Below are positions 7,238 to 17,156 of a stretch of 64,000 bases of DNA, in pieces. Both the position numbers and the translations under genes were made by a program. The stretch spans positions 1 to 64,000 of the forward strand of contig NZ_JALPZO010000100.1 in the NCBI RefSeq assembly GCF_023507745.1. The letters run 5' to 3'. The notes under the pieces are model-generated. The model worked only from the letters and a program-made list of their open reading frames with translations. It did not search any database and was not told the DNA's origin. Origin of the DNA: Vreelandella olivaria (GTDB lineage Bacteria > Pseudomonadota > Gammaproteobacteria > Pseudomonadales > Halomonadaceae). The first letter of the stretch is position 1. Each line of letters opens with the position of its first letter.

Positions 7238-9694
7238 GTGGCAGTGCGTTCATTACCCATTGAAGAACACTTGGCACCTCTACAGGATGCATTGGAGACT
7301 CATAACCGTCTTATTCTGCTGGCCCAGCCAGGGGCCGGTAAAACCACCCGGGTGCCGCTCCAGCTTTTAAAGAGTCCGTGGGCTCAGGAAAAAAAGCTGT
7401 TGCTGCTGGAGCCTCGTCGTGTGGCGGCACGCTTGGCCGCACATTACATGGCCCGGCAGCTTAATGAGCCGGTGGGTAAAACAGTAGGCTATTGCATGCG
7501 GGGGGATCGCCAGGTGAGTGCGCATACTCGCCTGGAAGTGGTCACCCAAGGGGTATTAACGCGCATGCTGCAGGATGATCCGCTATTAGAGGGGGTGGGC
7601 GGTATTATCTTTGATGAATTTCATGAGCGAAGTATTGAGGGTGACCTGGGGCTGGCGTTGGCACTGGATATACAACAAAGCATCCGTGAGGATCTGAAGC
7701 TGATCGTTATGTCCGCCACAATGGATCTCCCTGCCTTGCTAAAAGTTTTGGGGCAGGAAACGCCGGTGATTGAAAGTAGTGGGCGGCAGTTTCCTGTTGA
7801 AACCTTTTATCGTCCTGTTGTAGGCGATGAAACGATTGAGGTGGCCGCTTTCAGGGTAATTAACGAAGCGCTGGCCACTCCGAAAACCCAGGATATTCTG
7901 GTGATACTCCCTGGCGTGGCAGAGATTAATCGACTGGTGGGCATGTTGGAACATGCGCCTTTGAATGTCGATGTTCGGGCTTTGCACGGCAGAATGGAGA
8001 TTGCAGCCCAGCAGGCGGCGCTTGAGCGAAATCTCTTATGTCAGCGCGTGATCGTATCCACTGCGATTACGGAATCCAGCGTAACGGTTGAGGGAGTTAA
8101 TGTTGTCATTGATGCCGGTATGGAGCGAGTGCCGCTTTTTCAACCACGGACGGGCCTTACCCGCTTAACGACACGCCGAGTCAACCGTGCCAGCGCTGAC
8201 CAGCGGCGTGGTCGGGCAGGTCGGCAGAGTCCTGGCTTATGCTTTCGTTTATGGCCTCGGGAGCAGCCATTGGTCCCTTACGGTGAACCGGAAATAGAGC
8301 AGGCCGATTTAGCCAGGTTGGTACTGGAGTTGGCAATTTGGGGCGTGCGCTCTCCTCGCGACCTGACATGGATGACGCTTCCCCCCAACGGCGCATGGCA
8401 AAGTGCCAAGGCGCAGCTACGTGAACTGGGTATCACCGATTCGGCGGGTGGGCTTACTTCGTTAGGCAGGCAGTGTACTCGTTGGCCCCTGGAGCCCCGG
8501 TTGGCAGTGATGCTGGTGAGATCCGTCGAGCTTAACGCCACTGCGCTGGCCTGTGGCTTGGCTGCTCTGTTGGAGAGCCAGGAGCGAGTGACTGGCTCGC
8601 TATGTGATACATTAACAGCGCGCTTTCACCAGCCATCACAGTTTCCCCATTGGCAGCGCGAAGCGAAACGATTGGTGAATATTGCCAATATGAAGTGGCC
8701 TTGCAAGGTCACTTGCGAGGCGTTAGGTGCTCTACTGGCCCTGGCTTATCCTGATCGTATTGGTCAGCTCATCACTCCCGGCCGGTTCAAACTCGCCAAT
8801 GGCAAAACGGCGACACTACCGGTTAGCCATCCACTAGCCAGTGATGCGTATATCGTTGCAGTGAGTGTTGAAAGTGCCGCCAGTGAAGCGACGATTTATA
8901 TCGCTGAATCCATGCATTCAGCGACATTTGCCGACCTTTATCCAGCTACCCGGCAGTGGTCTAACCGGATTTATTGGGCAGAAGCACTGGGCAAACTCGT
9001 CGGAGAGGCGGTTCAGTGTCATGGTGAACTTGTGCTTGCCTCCAAAACATTGAATGATCTGCCAGCGGATGCGGTGTCGGATGCATTGTTGAAGGCGCTA
9101 AAGCAGCGGCCGGACGTGATATTCAATGCAGAGGTTAAACAGTTGCAGGGGCGCATGGCGCTATTGAATAAGACCTTCGAAGGTCAGTGGCCAGACTGGT
9201 CTGAAGAAACGTTGTTGGGCACCCTGGAAGCATGGCTTGCTCCTTATATGGCAGGTATTACGCGATTTAACCAGTTTGAAAAAATGCCTTTTCACCGCTA
9301 TTTGTTAGGGTCGTTGGAGTGGGAGGCCCAGGTACTATATGAACGCTTGGCACCAGCCACTTTAACAGTGCCTAGTGGCAGTCAAATAGCACTCAATTAT
9401 GCGCCCTGTTTGCAGGGGCTCCCGCCGGTACTGGCGCTTAAGTTGCAGGAGGCTTTTGGCTGGCAGGAGACACCCACTATCGGAGATGGTGTTGTTGCGG
9501 TTATGGTACATCTTCTTTCACCTGCCAGGCGCTCGCTGCAAGTGACGCAAGACCTACGTAGTTTTTGGCTGAATGGTTATCCGGAGGTGCGTAAGGAGAT
9601 GCGCGGACGTTATCCGAAGCATCCCTGGCCAGAGGACCCGATGAGTGCTGAAGCCACGGCAGCCACTCATCGCCGCCGTGGAAGAGTGAAGTAA
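7238..9694 (+). CDS. hrpB: ATP-dependent helicase HrpB
   Basis: An 818-residue DEAH-type superfamily 2 helicase of the HrpB family, whose cellular role is poorly defined. Motif I AQPGAGKTT is at about 29-37, motif Ia LEPRRVAAR follows, and motif II is DEFH (about 125-128), which replaces DEAH in this family. Motif III is SATM and motif VI is QRRGRAGR (near residue 323). The C-terminal HrpB domain ends MRGRYPKHPWPEDP, a family hallmark. The frame opens at GTG 7238, directly behind the regulator stop. A second GTG at 7244 (MRSLPIEE) aligns better with the usual N-terminus and is an equally good start. It ends eight bases before a convergent gene. Confidence 0.94.
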   Translation: MAVRSLPIEEHLAPLQDALETHNRLILLAQPGAGKTTRVPLQLLKSPWAQEKKLLLLEPRRVAARLAAHYMARQLNEPVGKTVGYCMRGDRQVSAHTRLEVVTQGVLTRMLQDDPLLEGVGGIIFDEFHERSIEGDLGLALALDIQQSIREDLKLIVMSATMDLPALLKVLGQETPVIESSGRQFPVETFYRPVVGDETIEVAAFRVINEALATPKTQDILVILPGVAEINRLVGMLEHAPLNVDVRALHGRMEIAAQQAALERNLLCQRVIVSTAITESSVTVEGVNVVIDAGMERVPLFQPRTGLTRLTTRRVNRASADQRRGRAGRQSPGLCFRLWPREQPLVPYGEPEIEQADLARLVLELAIWGVRSPRDLTWMTLPPNGAWQSAKAQLRELGITDSAGGLTSLGRQCTRWPLEPRLAVMLVRSVELNATALACGLAALLESQERVTGSLCDTLTARFHQPSQFPHWQREAKRLVNIANMKWPCKVTCEALGALLALAYPDRIGQLITPGRFKLANGKTATLPVSHPLASDAYIVAVSVESAASEATIYIAESMHSATFADLYPATRQWSNRIYWAEALGKLVGEAVQCHGELVLASKTLNDLPADAVSDALLKALKQRPDVIFNAEVKQLQGRMALLNKTFEGQWPDWSEETLLGTLEAWLAPYMAGITRFNQFEKMPFHRYLLGSLEWEAQVLYERLAPATLTVPSGSQIALNYAPCLQGLPPVLALKLQEAFGWQETPTIGDGVVAVMVHLLSPARRSLQVTQDLRSFWLNGYPEVRKEMRGRYPKHPWPEDPMSAEATAATHRRRGRVK

Positions 9695-9701
9695 CATCCC
9701 C

Positions 9702-12425
9702 CTAGGCATAAGCTTTATTGCGTTTTCGCCAAAATAACTTTTCGGCCTCAACGGCTCCATAAATAGCCAAACTGACCATAAGGATCACCAGCCAATGTGC
9801 TAAAGAGAGTGCATCGCTTCCGAAAATCATCTGCATAAACGGCAGATACGTAAAGGCTAACTGGAGCAGCATAATAATGCCAATGGCTATCCAGACAGGG
9901 CGACTGCCAAAGATTCCCTTTATGGACAGCGTACTGTTAATCAGAAAGCGGCTATTGATTAAGTAAGCTGCGCTGCCGGTCACCAGCATATTGACCGCGC
10001 CCGCGCGCGCCAGGGCTTCGCTTCCTTCCTGGGCTAAAATCCATGCAAAAATCCCAAAGACGCCGATCAGCAGTAAAACAGAGACAAAAATTACTCGCCA
10101 AAGCAGGAATAGATCGAGCAATGGGGCTTTCGGATTGCGGGGCTGTCGCTGCATTAGGTCGGCTTCACCCTCCTCAAATGCCAGTGCCAGCCCCAGCGTG
10201 ATGGCCACTACCATATTGACCCAGAGCGCTTGCAGGGGCGTAACGGGAAGTGTGGAGCCAGCCAGGACTGCCAACATAATCGATAGCCCTTGAGCCCCGT
10301 TGGTTGGGAGTATGAACGTAATTGTTTTACGAATATTATCGTAGACTTTCCGGCCTTCTTTCACTGCATTAACAATGGTGGCGAAATTGTCATCCGCCAG
10401 CACCATTTCCGAAGCATCTTTGGCCGCCTCGGTTCCCTGAATTCCCATGGCAACACCGACATCGGCACGTTTCAGCGCAGGGCCATCATTAACGCCGTCA
10501 CCCGTCATGGAGCATACCCCGCCCCGGGCTTGCATTGCTTTAACCAAGCGCAGTTTATGCTCGGGAGAGGCGCGAGCATAAACGTCAATGTCGAGGATGA
10601 TGTCTTCCAGCTCTTTATCTGACATCGTTTCAATTTCACGCCCTGTCAGGGCCCGATCGGTATGGGTAAAGCCCAACTGTTTGGCAATCGCGAGTGCAGT
10701 GGAAGCGTGGTCACCGGTAATCATGACCGGACGGATACCGGCACTGAGGCAATGGGAAACGGCCTCAATAGCTTCGTCACGGGGAGGGTCAAGCAGGCCA
10801 ATAATACCCAATAAGCAAAGCTCTTCCTGGATATGGTGATGATCGAGTGTTTCCACCTTTGCCTGGGGCTTTTCGGCAATTGCCAATACACGCAGGCCAC
10901 GAGACGAGAGTGCGTCAATACGCTCTTCCCATTGTGTGGTGTTTAGCGGTTGGTCGCTATCTTCGTGGCGCTCCGTTGAACACATCTCAAGCAGACGATC
11001 AGGCGCGCCTTTAATCAGAATTCGCTCAGCATCATCGAGCTGGTTTAGCGTTGCCATGTACTTATGTTCTGATTCAAAAGGAATGGCGTCTTGACGGGGG
11101 TGGGCTTCACGTAATTGTCGGGCGTCGATACCGGCTTTGGCCGAAGCGATAACCAGTGCTCCTTCGGTAGGGTCCCCGTAAATACGATAGCGGCCCTCTT
11201 CGAGAGCAAGCTCGGCATCGTTACACAAGGTGGCAGCCCGAAGAAAGTGGGCAAGCCGGGGCGACTCGCCAAGGTTAACGCTGGTGTCCTGTACGTTATT
11301 TTGGTCCGATACTGGATGAATCGCGCCTTCGGGGGCAAACCCTATCCCATCCACATGGTACTGCCCATCGGGTAGCCAGATTGCTTGTGCGGTCATCTCA
11401 TTACGAGTGAGAGTACCGGTTTTATCCGAAAAAATAGTGGAAATAGAGCCAAGCGTTTCAACTGCGGGCAAGCGGCGGATAATCGCGTTGCGCTTAGCCA
11501 TGCTTTGCACGCCTAATGCCAAGCCAATCGTGACAATCGCAGGCAAGCCCTCGGGAATGGCTGCAACGGCTAATCCAACCGCAGCCATAAACATTTCTGA
11601 TGCGGGCTGGTTATGAAGAAGGGTGCCCAGCAGTGCAGTGATGCTGGCGGCACCGAGAATGAAAATCGCCAATACCCGGCCAGCCCAGTCAAGCTGTTGC
11701 AGTAGAGGTGTTTTGAGCTGCTCTACACCACGAAGCAACTCTGAAATTTTGCCAATCTCCGTCCGACTGCCGGTTTCCACCACCAAGCCCCAAGCGTTGC
11801 CTTGAACGACGATGGTACTGGCATAGGCCATGCTGCTACGTTCAGCGAGATCGGTATCGCGCTCAACCGCTGCAGTGCTTTTGCTGACCGGCTCTGATTC
11901 ACCCGTAAGCGCGGCTTCTTCGGTCCGCAAGCGCCGTGCCTCAATTAAGCGTAAATCTGCCGGTATACGGTCGCCACTCTCTACCCAGACTACATCACCA
12001 GGAACCAGCTCTTCTGCGGGAATGTTTGTCCGTTTGCCGTCGCGCAATACATTCGCTTTAGGGGAGAGCATGTCACGAATGCTATCCAGGGCCTGTTCCG
12101 CCTTGCCTTCCTGGATAAAGCCAATAAGCGCAATAATGACCACGACTCCGACGATAGCTGCGGCATCAAGTAAATGTCCCAGCAGAAAACTCGCCCCTGC
12201 TGCAACCAGCAGAATTAACATCAGAATATTATTGAACTGCTCAAGCAGGCGCTTGTACCAGGGGCGAACGGTTTCCTGTTGCAGTCGATTGGGGCCGAGT
12301 TTTTCTAGACGTGAGCTTGCTTCAGCGCTACTTAACCCGTCTGGCGATGAGTTCTGTTTGCGTAATGACTCATCATGTTCAAGCGCGTGCCAGGGGGTAT
12401 GTTGGGGTACAGGGTGCTGATCCAT
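9702..12425 (-). CDS. P-type cation-transporting ATPase (type II, HAD-IC)
   Basis: A 907-residue inner-membrane P-type ATPase. Domains in order are a cation-ATPase N-terminal domain (HALEHDESLRK...), M1-M2, the actuator domain with LTGES (about 173-177), M3-M4 with AAIPEGLPAIVT, the phosphorylation motif DKTGTLT (Asp about 333), a nucleotide-binding domain, the hinge MTGDGVNDGPALKRADVGVAMG (about 640) and M5-M10. M4 has the PEGL signature of Ca2+ and Na+/K+ pumps, but M6 reads LWVNMVVAITL, where SERCA has LWVNLVTDGL. The key Asp is Ala here, so the ion cannot be assigned. GGAGG stands four bases before the ATG at 12425. The first conserved residues follow it. Confidence 0.92.
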   Translation of the reverse strand: MDQHPVPQHTPWHALEHDESLRKQNSSPDGLSSAEASSRLEKLGPNRLQQETVRPWYKRLLEQFNNILMLILLVAAGASFLLGHLLDAAAIVGVVVIIALIGFIQEGKAEQALDSIRDMLSPKANVLRDGKRTNIPAEELVPGDVVWVESGDRIPADLRLIEARRLRTEEAALTGESEPVSKSTAAVERDTDLAERSSMAYASTIVVQGNAWGLVVETGSRTEIGKISELLRGVEQLKTPLLQQLDWAGRVLAIFILGAASITALLGTLLHNQPASEMFMAAVGLAVAAIPEGLPAIVTIGLALGVQSMAKRNAIIRRLPAVETLGSISTIFSDKTGTLTRNEMTAQAIWLPDGQYHVDGIGFAPEGAIHPVSDQNNVQDTSVNLGESPRLAHFLRAATLCNDAELALEEGRYRIYGDPTEGALVIASAKAGIDARQLREAHPRQDAIPFESEHKYMATLNQLDDAERILIKGAPDRLLEMCSTERHEDSDQPLNTTQWEERIDALSSRGLRVLAIAEKPQAKVETLDHHHIQEELCLLGIIGLLDPPRDEAIEAVSHCLSAGIRPVMITGDHASTALAIAKQLGFTHTDRALTGREIETMSDKELEDIILDIDVYARASPEHKLRLVKAMQARGGVCSMTGDGVNDGPALKRADVGVAMGIQGTEAAKDASEMVLADDNFATIVNAVKEGRKVYDNIRKTITFILPTNGAQGLSIMLAVLAGSTLPVTPLQALWVNMVVAITLGLALAFEEGEADLMQRQPRNPKAPLLDLFLLWRVIFVSVLLLIGVFGIFAWILAQEGSEALARAGAVNMLVTGSAAYLINSRFLINSTLSIKGIFGSRPVWIAIGIIMLLQLAFTYLPFMQMIFGSDALSLAHWLVILMVSLAIYGAVEAEKLFWRKRNKAYA

Positions 12426-12570
12426 CAAGCCTCCGTGTTCTGTGAACTTACGGGTAAGCATACAAGTAAACTATGCTGCACTGCAGTGACAGGGCGCAAG
12501 TTTGGGCAACCAACGCTCAAAGAGGTTGAGAAAAAGCGAAGGCGTCAGGTGAGTGCAAGCAGATAAAGAG

Positions 12571-12813
12571 TTAGTCCCGAGTTGGCGGGAGTTCACCAGG
12601 GATGCGGTAGCGTACCCCTTCTGCCTGTTGCTCTTCGTAGCGACGGTTATCGTCTTCTGCGGCGACACCCAGTACGGTTTCCTGAGAGCCATCAGGCCAT
12701 GTATAGGTGGTACAGCCGACAAGGGTCAGGGCCATAGACAGTGACAGGGTGCAGAGTGTGAAGCGGCGCTTTTGTCGATTGAGAAAAAAACGCGGCGCAG
12801 AAACAACAGGCAT
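12571..12813 (-). CDS. Small predicted lipoprotein, unknown function
   Basis: An 80-residue protein with a basic N-terminus, a hydrophobic segment (about 18-32) and a lipobox LVGC (Cys34), so it is probably a processed outer-membrane lipoprotein of about 46 residues. The mature part contains YTWPDGSQETVLGVAAEDDNRRYEEQ and ends RYRIPGELPPTRD. No domain is recognised. AGGAG lies six bases before the ATG. It stands alone between the P-type ATPase and another small gene on the same strand. Confidence 0.75.
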   Translation of the reverse strand: MPVVSAPRFFLNRQKRRFTLCTLSLSMALTLVGCTTYTWPDGSQETVLGVAAEDDNRRYEEQQAEGVRYRIPGELPPTRD

Positions 12814-12920
12814 GAAAGGCTCCTAACATTCAGTGGGCAGCTCGTGAGTATAGCGTGACTGTAGGGTCAGGGACATTCACCTGTAAATGCTTCTGCGCAT
12901 AATGGAAACATCTGGTTGGC

Positions 12921-13277
12921 CTAGATTTCCTCCCACAGGCAACGGCGAAACTCATGGGATAGCTCAGCCACTTTCTCCAGGCGTTGAAAATGGGCATCCG
13001 TCAGGGTCTGCATGATTTCGTGATAACACGAATTCAACGCAGCGGGTGAGTGATCACCGTCGTTATACGAAAAGCATTGGGTCAATTTTTCACCGCTTTC
13101 AGCCATCGCTTGAAAAAATGCGGCTTCTATCTGCATTGCTTCAGTGACAGTTTCTAACCATGTCAGATGCAGCTTTGCAATGGGAACGGTACTTTTCAGC
13201 CACTGTTCACCCCACCAATGAAGCAAGGGCTGGCTGGCCTCAAGGAAAGGGAGAGGGAGGGAAGTGGAAGTGCCCAT
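12921..13277 (-). CDS. Hypothetical protein, helical, possibly phasin-like
   Basis: A 118-residue soluble protein without signal peptide or cysteine-rich motif. It has two Cys in the second half and long predicted amphipathic helices (PIAKLHLTWLETVTEAMQIEAAFFQAMAES and DAHFQRLEKVAELSHEFRRCLWEEI). AGGAGG at ideal spacing supports the start at 13277. The size and helical character resemble small phasins, but I see no diagnostic phasin motif and would not assign the function. It is divergent from the DUF2970 gene. Confidence 0.7.
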   Translation of the reverse strand: MGTSTSLPLPFLEASQPLLHWWGEQWLKSTVPIAKLHLTWLETVTEAMQIEAAFFQAMAESGEKLTQCFSYNDGDHSPAALNSCYHEIMQTLTDAHFQRLEKVAELSHEFRRCLWEEI

Positions 13278-13414
13278 GGAAACCTCCTGACCTTATAAAT
13301 GTGGTTGCGTGTTATCTTCGCCAGGGTGTGTTTTAAAAGTATAGCCAAGCTATGCTGACTCAGCAGAAGAATCGTGTCATTCGCTATCGCGCGGTTAAGA
13401 AGGAGGGTTCTGTC

Positions 13415-13588
13415 ATGTGGTCAGCCATCAAATCGGTGCTTGCAGCGCTCATAGGCGTTCAAAGTGATCAGCAGCGGCGGACGGATTTCTCAAGTGGCAA
13501 ACCTGTTGTGTTTATTGTGGTTGCCATAGGGGTGGCATGTATTTTTGTGATTATGCTGGCTGCATTGGCCAGCATGGCGGCAAGATGA
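13415..13588 (+). CDS. DUF2970 family small membrane protein
   Basis: A 57-residue protein starting MWSAIKSVLAALIGVQSDQQRR, with one C-terminal transmembrane helix (about residues 30-54). The N-terminal WSAIKSVLAALIGVQ block is the DUF2970 signature. AGGAGGG nine bases upstream fixes the start at 13415 over an earlier in-frame ATG at 13352. It sits immediately before coxB on the same strand, a frequent location for this family in gammaproteobacteria. Function is unknown and a role in oxidase biogenesis is only suggested by context. Confidence 0.85.
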   Translation: MWSAIKSVLAALIGVQSDQQRRTDFSSGKPVVFIVVAIGVACIFVIMLAALASMAAR

Positions 13589-13619
13589 AATGCGTTGATG
13601 GCTTTTCTAACCTCAAGCC

Positions 13620-13647
13620 GTGACGTATGGCGGATATTTTCTATACT
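13620..13647 (+). promoter_or_regulatory. Candidate sigma-70 promoter of the cox operon
   Basis: GTGACG (13620-13625) and TATACT (13642-13647) are separated by 16 bases and lie about 70 bases upstream of the coxB start. The -10 box is good and the -35 box matches TTGACA at four of six positions. This is a pattern call only. Confidence 0.35.
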
Positions 13648-13716
13648 GAATTCATATCACTTCATCCTGACCTAATAAAAGGATAGGTGATAACAACAAT
13701 AACAAAGGAGGTTCCT

Positions 13717-14832
13717 ATGCGTTCACCGTGGCGATGGCTGCTGTCTGTTACTTTTATTGCCAGCATTCCGCAAGCACAGGCGAGTGGCTGGAATATGCCT
13801 GTGGGCGTGACTGATATAAGCCGCGATATCTATGGGCTGCACATGACCATTTTCTGGGTGTGTGTGGTAATTGGCGTGATTGTATTTGGTGTAATGTTTT
13901 ACTCGCTGTTCCGCTATCGTCATTCCAAGGGGGCGAAAGCTGCACATTTTCATGAGCATACGTCGGTAGAGGTGCTGTGGACGGCTATTCCCGTTGTCAT
14001 ACTGATCGGCATGGCTGTGCCCGCTACCGCTACGCTGAAAAACATGTACGACACCTCCCAAGCCGACCTGGACATCATGATTACTGGCCAGCAATGGCGC
14101 TGGCGCTATGAATACCTTGGTGAAGATGTCGCCTTCACGTCCAACATGAGCACCCCGTGGGAACAAATTCGGGGTGAAGAACCCCGCGGCGAGCACTACC
14201 TGCTGGATGTGGATGAGCCTCTGGTACTGCCAATCAATCGTAAAGTACGCTTTCTGATGACCTCCGATGATGTGATTCACTCCTGGTGGGTACCTGAATT
14301 AGCGGTTAAGCAAGATACCATTCCAGGGTTTATTAACGAAAACTGGGTACAGATTAATGAGCCCGGCATCTACCGCGGTCAGTGTGCCGAGCTTTGTGGT
14401 GTCAACCATGCCTTTATGCCGGTGGTGGTTCACGCAGTAGAGGAAGATGAGTTCGAAGTATGGCTTGCCGAGCGTAAAGAGGCGGCAGAGCAGGAAGCCA
14501 TGGGAATTGACCGCGAGTGGGAACTGGCCGAGTTGATGGAGAGAGGTGAAGCCGTTTACCGGGCTATCTGTTCGTCATGCCATCAACCAGAGGGGCAAGG
14601 GGCTCCGCCTGCTTTCCCGGCACTAGCCAATAATGAACAGTTAATCAGTGATTTGGACTGGCATATAGACCTTGTTGTCAACGGTGTGTCAGGAACTGCC
14701 ATGCCAGCATTTCGTAGTACGTTGAACCCCGTGGAAATAGCAGCGGTAGTCACGTTTACGCGTAACTCCTGGGGTAATGATACCGGTGATGCTGTTCAGC
14801 CATCGACAATATCAGGCTGGATTGCGCAATAG
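13717..14832 (+). CDS. coxB: Cytochrome c oxidase subunit II with fused cytochrome c domain (caa3 type)
   Basis: A 371-residue subunit II that takes electrons from cytochrome c. It has a signal peptide ending QAQAS (about residue 22), two transmembrane helices and a periplasmic CuA cupredoxin domain. The CuA ligands are visible: His in DVIHSWWVPEL, then CAELCGVNHAFM supplies Cys, Glu, Cys, His and Met. A C-terminal cytochrome c domain follows with CSSCH and the axial Met in GTAMPAF, making this a caa3-type oxidase. AAAGGAGG places the start at 13717. It is the first subunit gene of the oxidase and assembly cluster. Confidence 0.96.
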   Translation: MRSPWRWLLSVTFIASIPQAQASGWNMPVGVTDISRDIYGLHMTIFWVCVVIGVIVFGVMFYSLFRYRHSKGAKAAHFHEHTSVEVLWTAIPVVILIGMAVPATATLKNMYDTSQADLDIMITGQQWRWRYEYLGEDVAFTSNMSTPWEQIRGEEPRGEHYLLDVDEPLVLPINRKVRFLMTSDDVIHSWWVPELAVKQDTIPGFINENWVQINEPGIYRGQCAELCGVNHAFMPVVVHAVEEDEFEVWLAERKEAAEQEAMGIDREWELAELMERGEAVYRAICSSCHQPEGQGAPPAFPALANNEQLISDLDWHIDLVVNGVSGTAMPAFRSTLNPVEIAAVVTFTRNSWGNDTGDAVQPSTISGWIAQ

Positions 14833-14885
14833 TTGTTAGAAACGGTTAATCCTCTATCACAACAATAAAGCAGGCGGAGAGACTT

Positions 14886-16529
14886 ATGGCGCCCAAACTA
14901 CCTCCTCAGCACTCGCTGCAACAGAGTTCTACAGCAGTCGCTGGTGGCCAGTCTCATCATGAGCACCATGCACAACCTAAAGGGATTATGCGTTGGTTGC
15001 TCACCACTAATCACAAAGAGATCGGCTCTTTGTACCTGATTTTTTCGCTGGTCATGTTTTTTATTGGCGGCATCTTTGCGCTCGTGGTACGCGCCGAGCT
15101 CTTTCAGCCAGGGCTGCAATTGGTTGAGCCGGAGTTTTTCAACCAGATGACCACCATGCACGGTTTGATTATGGTGTTTGCTGCTGTCATGCCCGCGTTT
15201 ACCGGCCTGGCCAATTGGATGATTCCGCTGCAGATTGGTGCGCCGGATATGGCGTTACCAAGATTAAATAATTTCAGTTTTTGGCTTCTGCCTGTCGCCT
15301 TTATACTTCTGCTCTCTACTTTATTGATGCCCGGCGGCGGGCCTAATTTTGGCTGGACATTCTACGCGCCGCTGTCCACGACCTATGCACCACCTTCCAC
15401 GACGTTCTTTATCCTTGCCTTACATATTGCCGGTATCAGTTCGATTCTGGGGGCGATTAATATTATCGCGACCATTCTTAACATGCGCGCGCCCGGAATG
15501 CGCATGATGGATATGCCGCTGTTTGTCTGGACCTGGTTAATCACCGCTTTTCTACTGATTGCCGTCATGCCTGTGTTGGCGGGTGTGATTACCATGATGC
15601 TGATGGATATTAATTTCGGCACCAGCTTTTTTGATGCCGCAGGTGGTGGTGACCCGGTGCTTTTCCAGCACCTGTTCTGGTTTTTCGGGCACCCTGAAGT
15701 GTACATCATGATTTTGCCTGCCTTCGGCATTGTATCGGCCATTATTCCAACGTTCGCCCGCAAGCGCTTATTTGGATATGCCTCCATGGTCTATGCCACG
15801 GCGGCGATTGCACTGCTGTCATTCCTGGTATGGGCGCATCATATGTTCGTTGTTGGTTTGCCGCTAACCGCTGAGCTGTTTTTCATGTACTCCACCATGC
15901 TGATTGCCGTGCCAACGGGCGTCAAAGTGTTCAACTGGGTAACAACCCTGTTCCGTGGTTCCATAAGTTTCGAGCCACCGATGCTATTTGCTTTGGCCTT
16001 TGTGGTTTTGTTCACTATCGGAGGGTTCTCCGGCTTGATGCTGGCGATTGCGCCAGCGGATTTCCAATATCATGACACCTATTTTGTAGTCGCCCATTTT
16101 CACTATGTATTAGTACCCGGGGCGATCTTTGCCATTATGGCGGGGGTCTATTATTGGTTACCAAAATGGACGGGGCATTATCCCCATGAGCGCTTGGCGC
16201 AGTGCCATTTCTGGTGTTCGGTGGTGGGAGTAAACCTTACCTTCTTCCCGATGCACTTTGCCGGGCTGGCCGGTATGCCGCGACGCATTCCTGATTATGC
16301 GCTTCAGTTTGCTGACTTCAATATGCTTTCAAGTATCGGTGCCTTTTTCTTTGGCGTATCGCAATTGATCTTTGTTCTTGTCGTTGTGCTTTGTGTCAAA
16401 GGGGGCAAAAAGGCGCCTGCTAAAGCGTGGGAGGGAGCCGAGGATCTTGAGTGGAGTGTACCGAGTCCTGCGCCATTACATACCTTTGAAACACCGCCTG
16501 TTTTCCACCGTACTCACCCCAGTGAGTGA
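14886..16529 (+). CDS. coxA: Cytochrome c oxidase subunit I
   Basis: A 547-residue heme-copper oxidase catalytic subunit with twelve transmembrane helices that reduces O2 and pumps protons. Signatures are [12 protein letters not shown] at the first helix, HGLIMVF with the heme a ligand, [17 protein letters not shown] with the CuB His-Tyr pair and the D-channel Glu (type A1), WAHHMFVVG with the two CuB His, and [11 protein letters not shown] with the heme a and a3 ligands. The ~35-residue N-terminal extension is His-rich (SHHEHHAQ). It lies 53 bases after coxB and GCGGAGAG precedes the ATG. Confidence 0.97.
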   Translation: MAPKLPPQHSLQQSSTAVAGGQSHHEHHAQPKGIMRWLLTTNHKEIGSLYLIFSLVMFFIGGIFALVVRAELFQPGLQLVEPEFFNQMTTMHGLIMVFAAVMPAFTGLANWMIPLQIGAPDMALPRLNNFSFWLLPVAFILLLSTLLMPGGGPNFGWTFYAPLSTTYAPPSTTFFILALHIAGISSILGAINIIATILNMRAPGMRMMDMPLFVWTWLITAFLLIAVMPVLAGVITMMLMDINFGTSFFDAAGGGDPVLFQHLFWFFGHPEVYIMILPAFGIVSAIIPTFARKRLFGYASMVYATAAIALLSFLVWAHHMFVVGLPLTAELFFMYSTMLIAVPTGVKVFNWVTTLFRGSISFEPPMLFALAFVVLFTIGGFSGLMLAIAPADFQYHDTYFVVAHFHYVLVPGAIFAIMAGVYYWLPKWTGHYPHERLAQCHFWCSVVGVNLTFFPMHFAGLAGMPRRIPDYALQFADFNMLSSIGAFFFGVSQLIFVLVVVLCVKGGKKAPAKAWEGAEDLEWSVPSPAPLHTFETPPVFHRTHPSE

Positions 16530-16565
16530 TATTTATCCAGTCGTTAAAAGGTGCAGGGGGGCGTT

Positions 16566-17156
16566 ATGACAGAGTATGAGATGGTAAGAAAAGCGGGGGT
16601 CCAGCGTACGGTGATCCGGTCAGTTGCAGCGCTTATCGGTATGTTTGCTTTCGCGTTTGCGCTGGTGCCACTTTATGACGTGTTTTGTCGTATAACCGGC
16701 CTGAACGGCAAGGTTGACACCACTGCCCAGGCAATTGTGCATGAGGAGGTGGACCAGTCACGCTATGTAACGGTTCAGTTTATTACCAGGGGAAGTGCTG
16801 GGTTGCCATGGCAGATGAGTGTAGCTACCCGGCAAATGCGTGTGCATCCAGGGCAGGCAGCAGAGGTGGAATTTACGTTCACCAATAATAGCCATCAAGA
16901 GAGCTGGGGAAGAGCCGTGCCTAGCGTTTCCCCGTCCAATGCCACTGCTCATGTGCGTAAAGTCAGCTGTTTTTGTTTCCAGGAGCAGTTATTACAAGGC
17001 GATGAGCGATTAACTGTACCTCTGGTGTTTCAACTGTCCAGGGACCTTCCTGAAGAGATCAATACCATCACCCTGGTTTATACCCTCTACCCGGTACATA
17101 ACATGGCGATGGGTGCCTCAGTGAATAACAACAATACGTTGGGGGATGAAATATGA
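16566..17156 (+). CDS. ctaG: Cytochrome c oxidase assembly protein CtaG/Cox11
   Basis: A 196-residue Cox11-family copper chaperone that delivers copper to the CuB site of subunit I. One N-terminal transmembrane helix (about 16-38, ending VPLYDVFCRITG) anchors a periplasmic Ig-like domain. The copper-binding CFCFQEQ motif (about 140) and the closing VYTLYPV are diagnostic. The ATG at 16566 with a GGGGGG-rich ribosome site is preferred over GTG 16551. The stop overlaps the coxC start by four bases. Confidence 0.95.
   Translation: MTEYEMVRKAGVQRTVIRSVAALIGMFAFAFALVPLYDVFCRITGLNGKVDTTAQAIVHEEVDQSRYVTVQFITRGSAGLPWQMSVATRQMRVHPGQAAEVEFTFTNNSHQESWGRAVPSVSPSNATAHVRKVSCFCFQEQLLQGDERLTVPLVFQLSRDLPEEINTITLVYTLYPVHNMAMGASVNNNNTLGDEI

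Noticed and set aside
11830..12420. A 196-codon plus-strand frame opposite the P-type ATPase
   Set aside because: Its Ser/Arg-rich composition without motifs is typical of antisense frames, and the opposite strand encodes intact ATPase motifs throughout.
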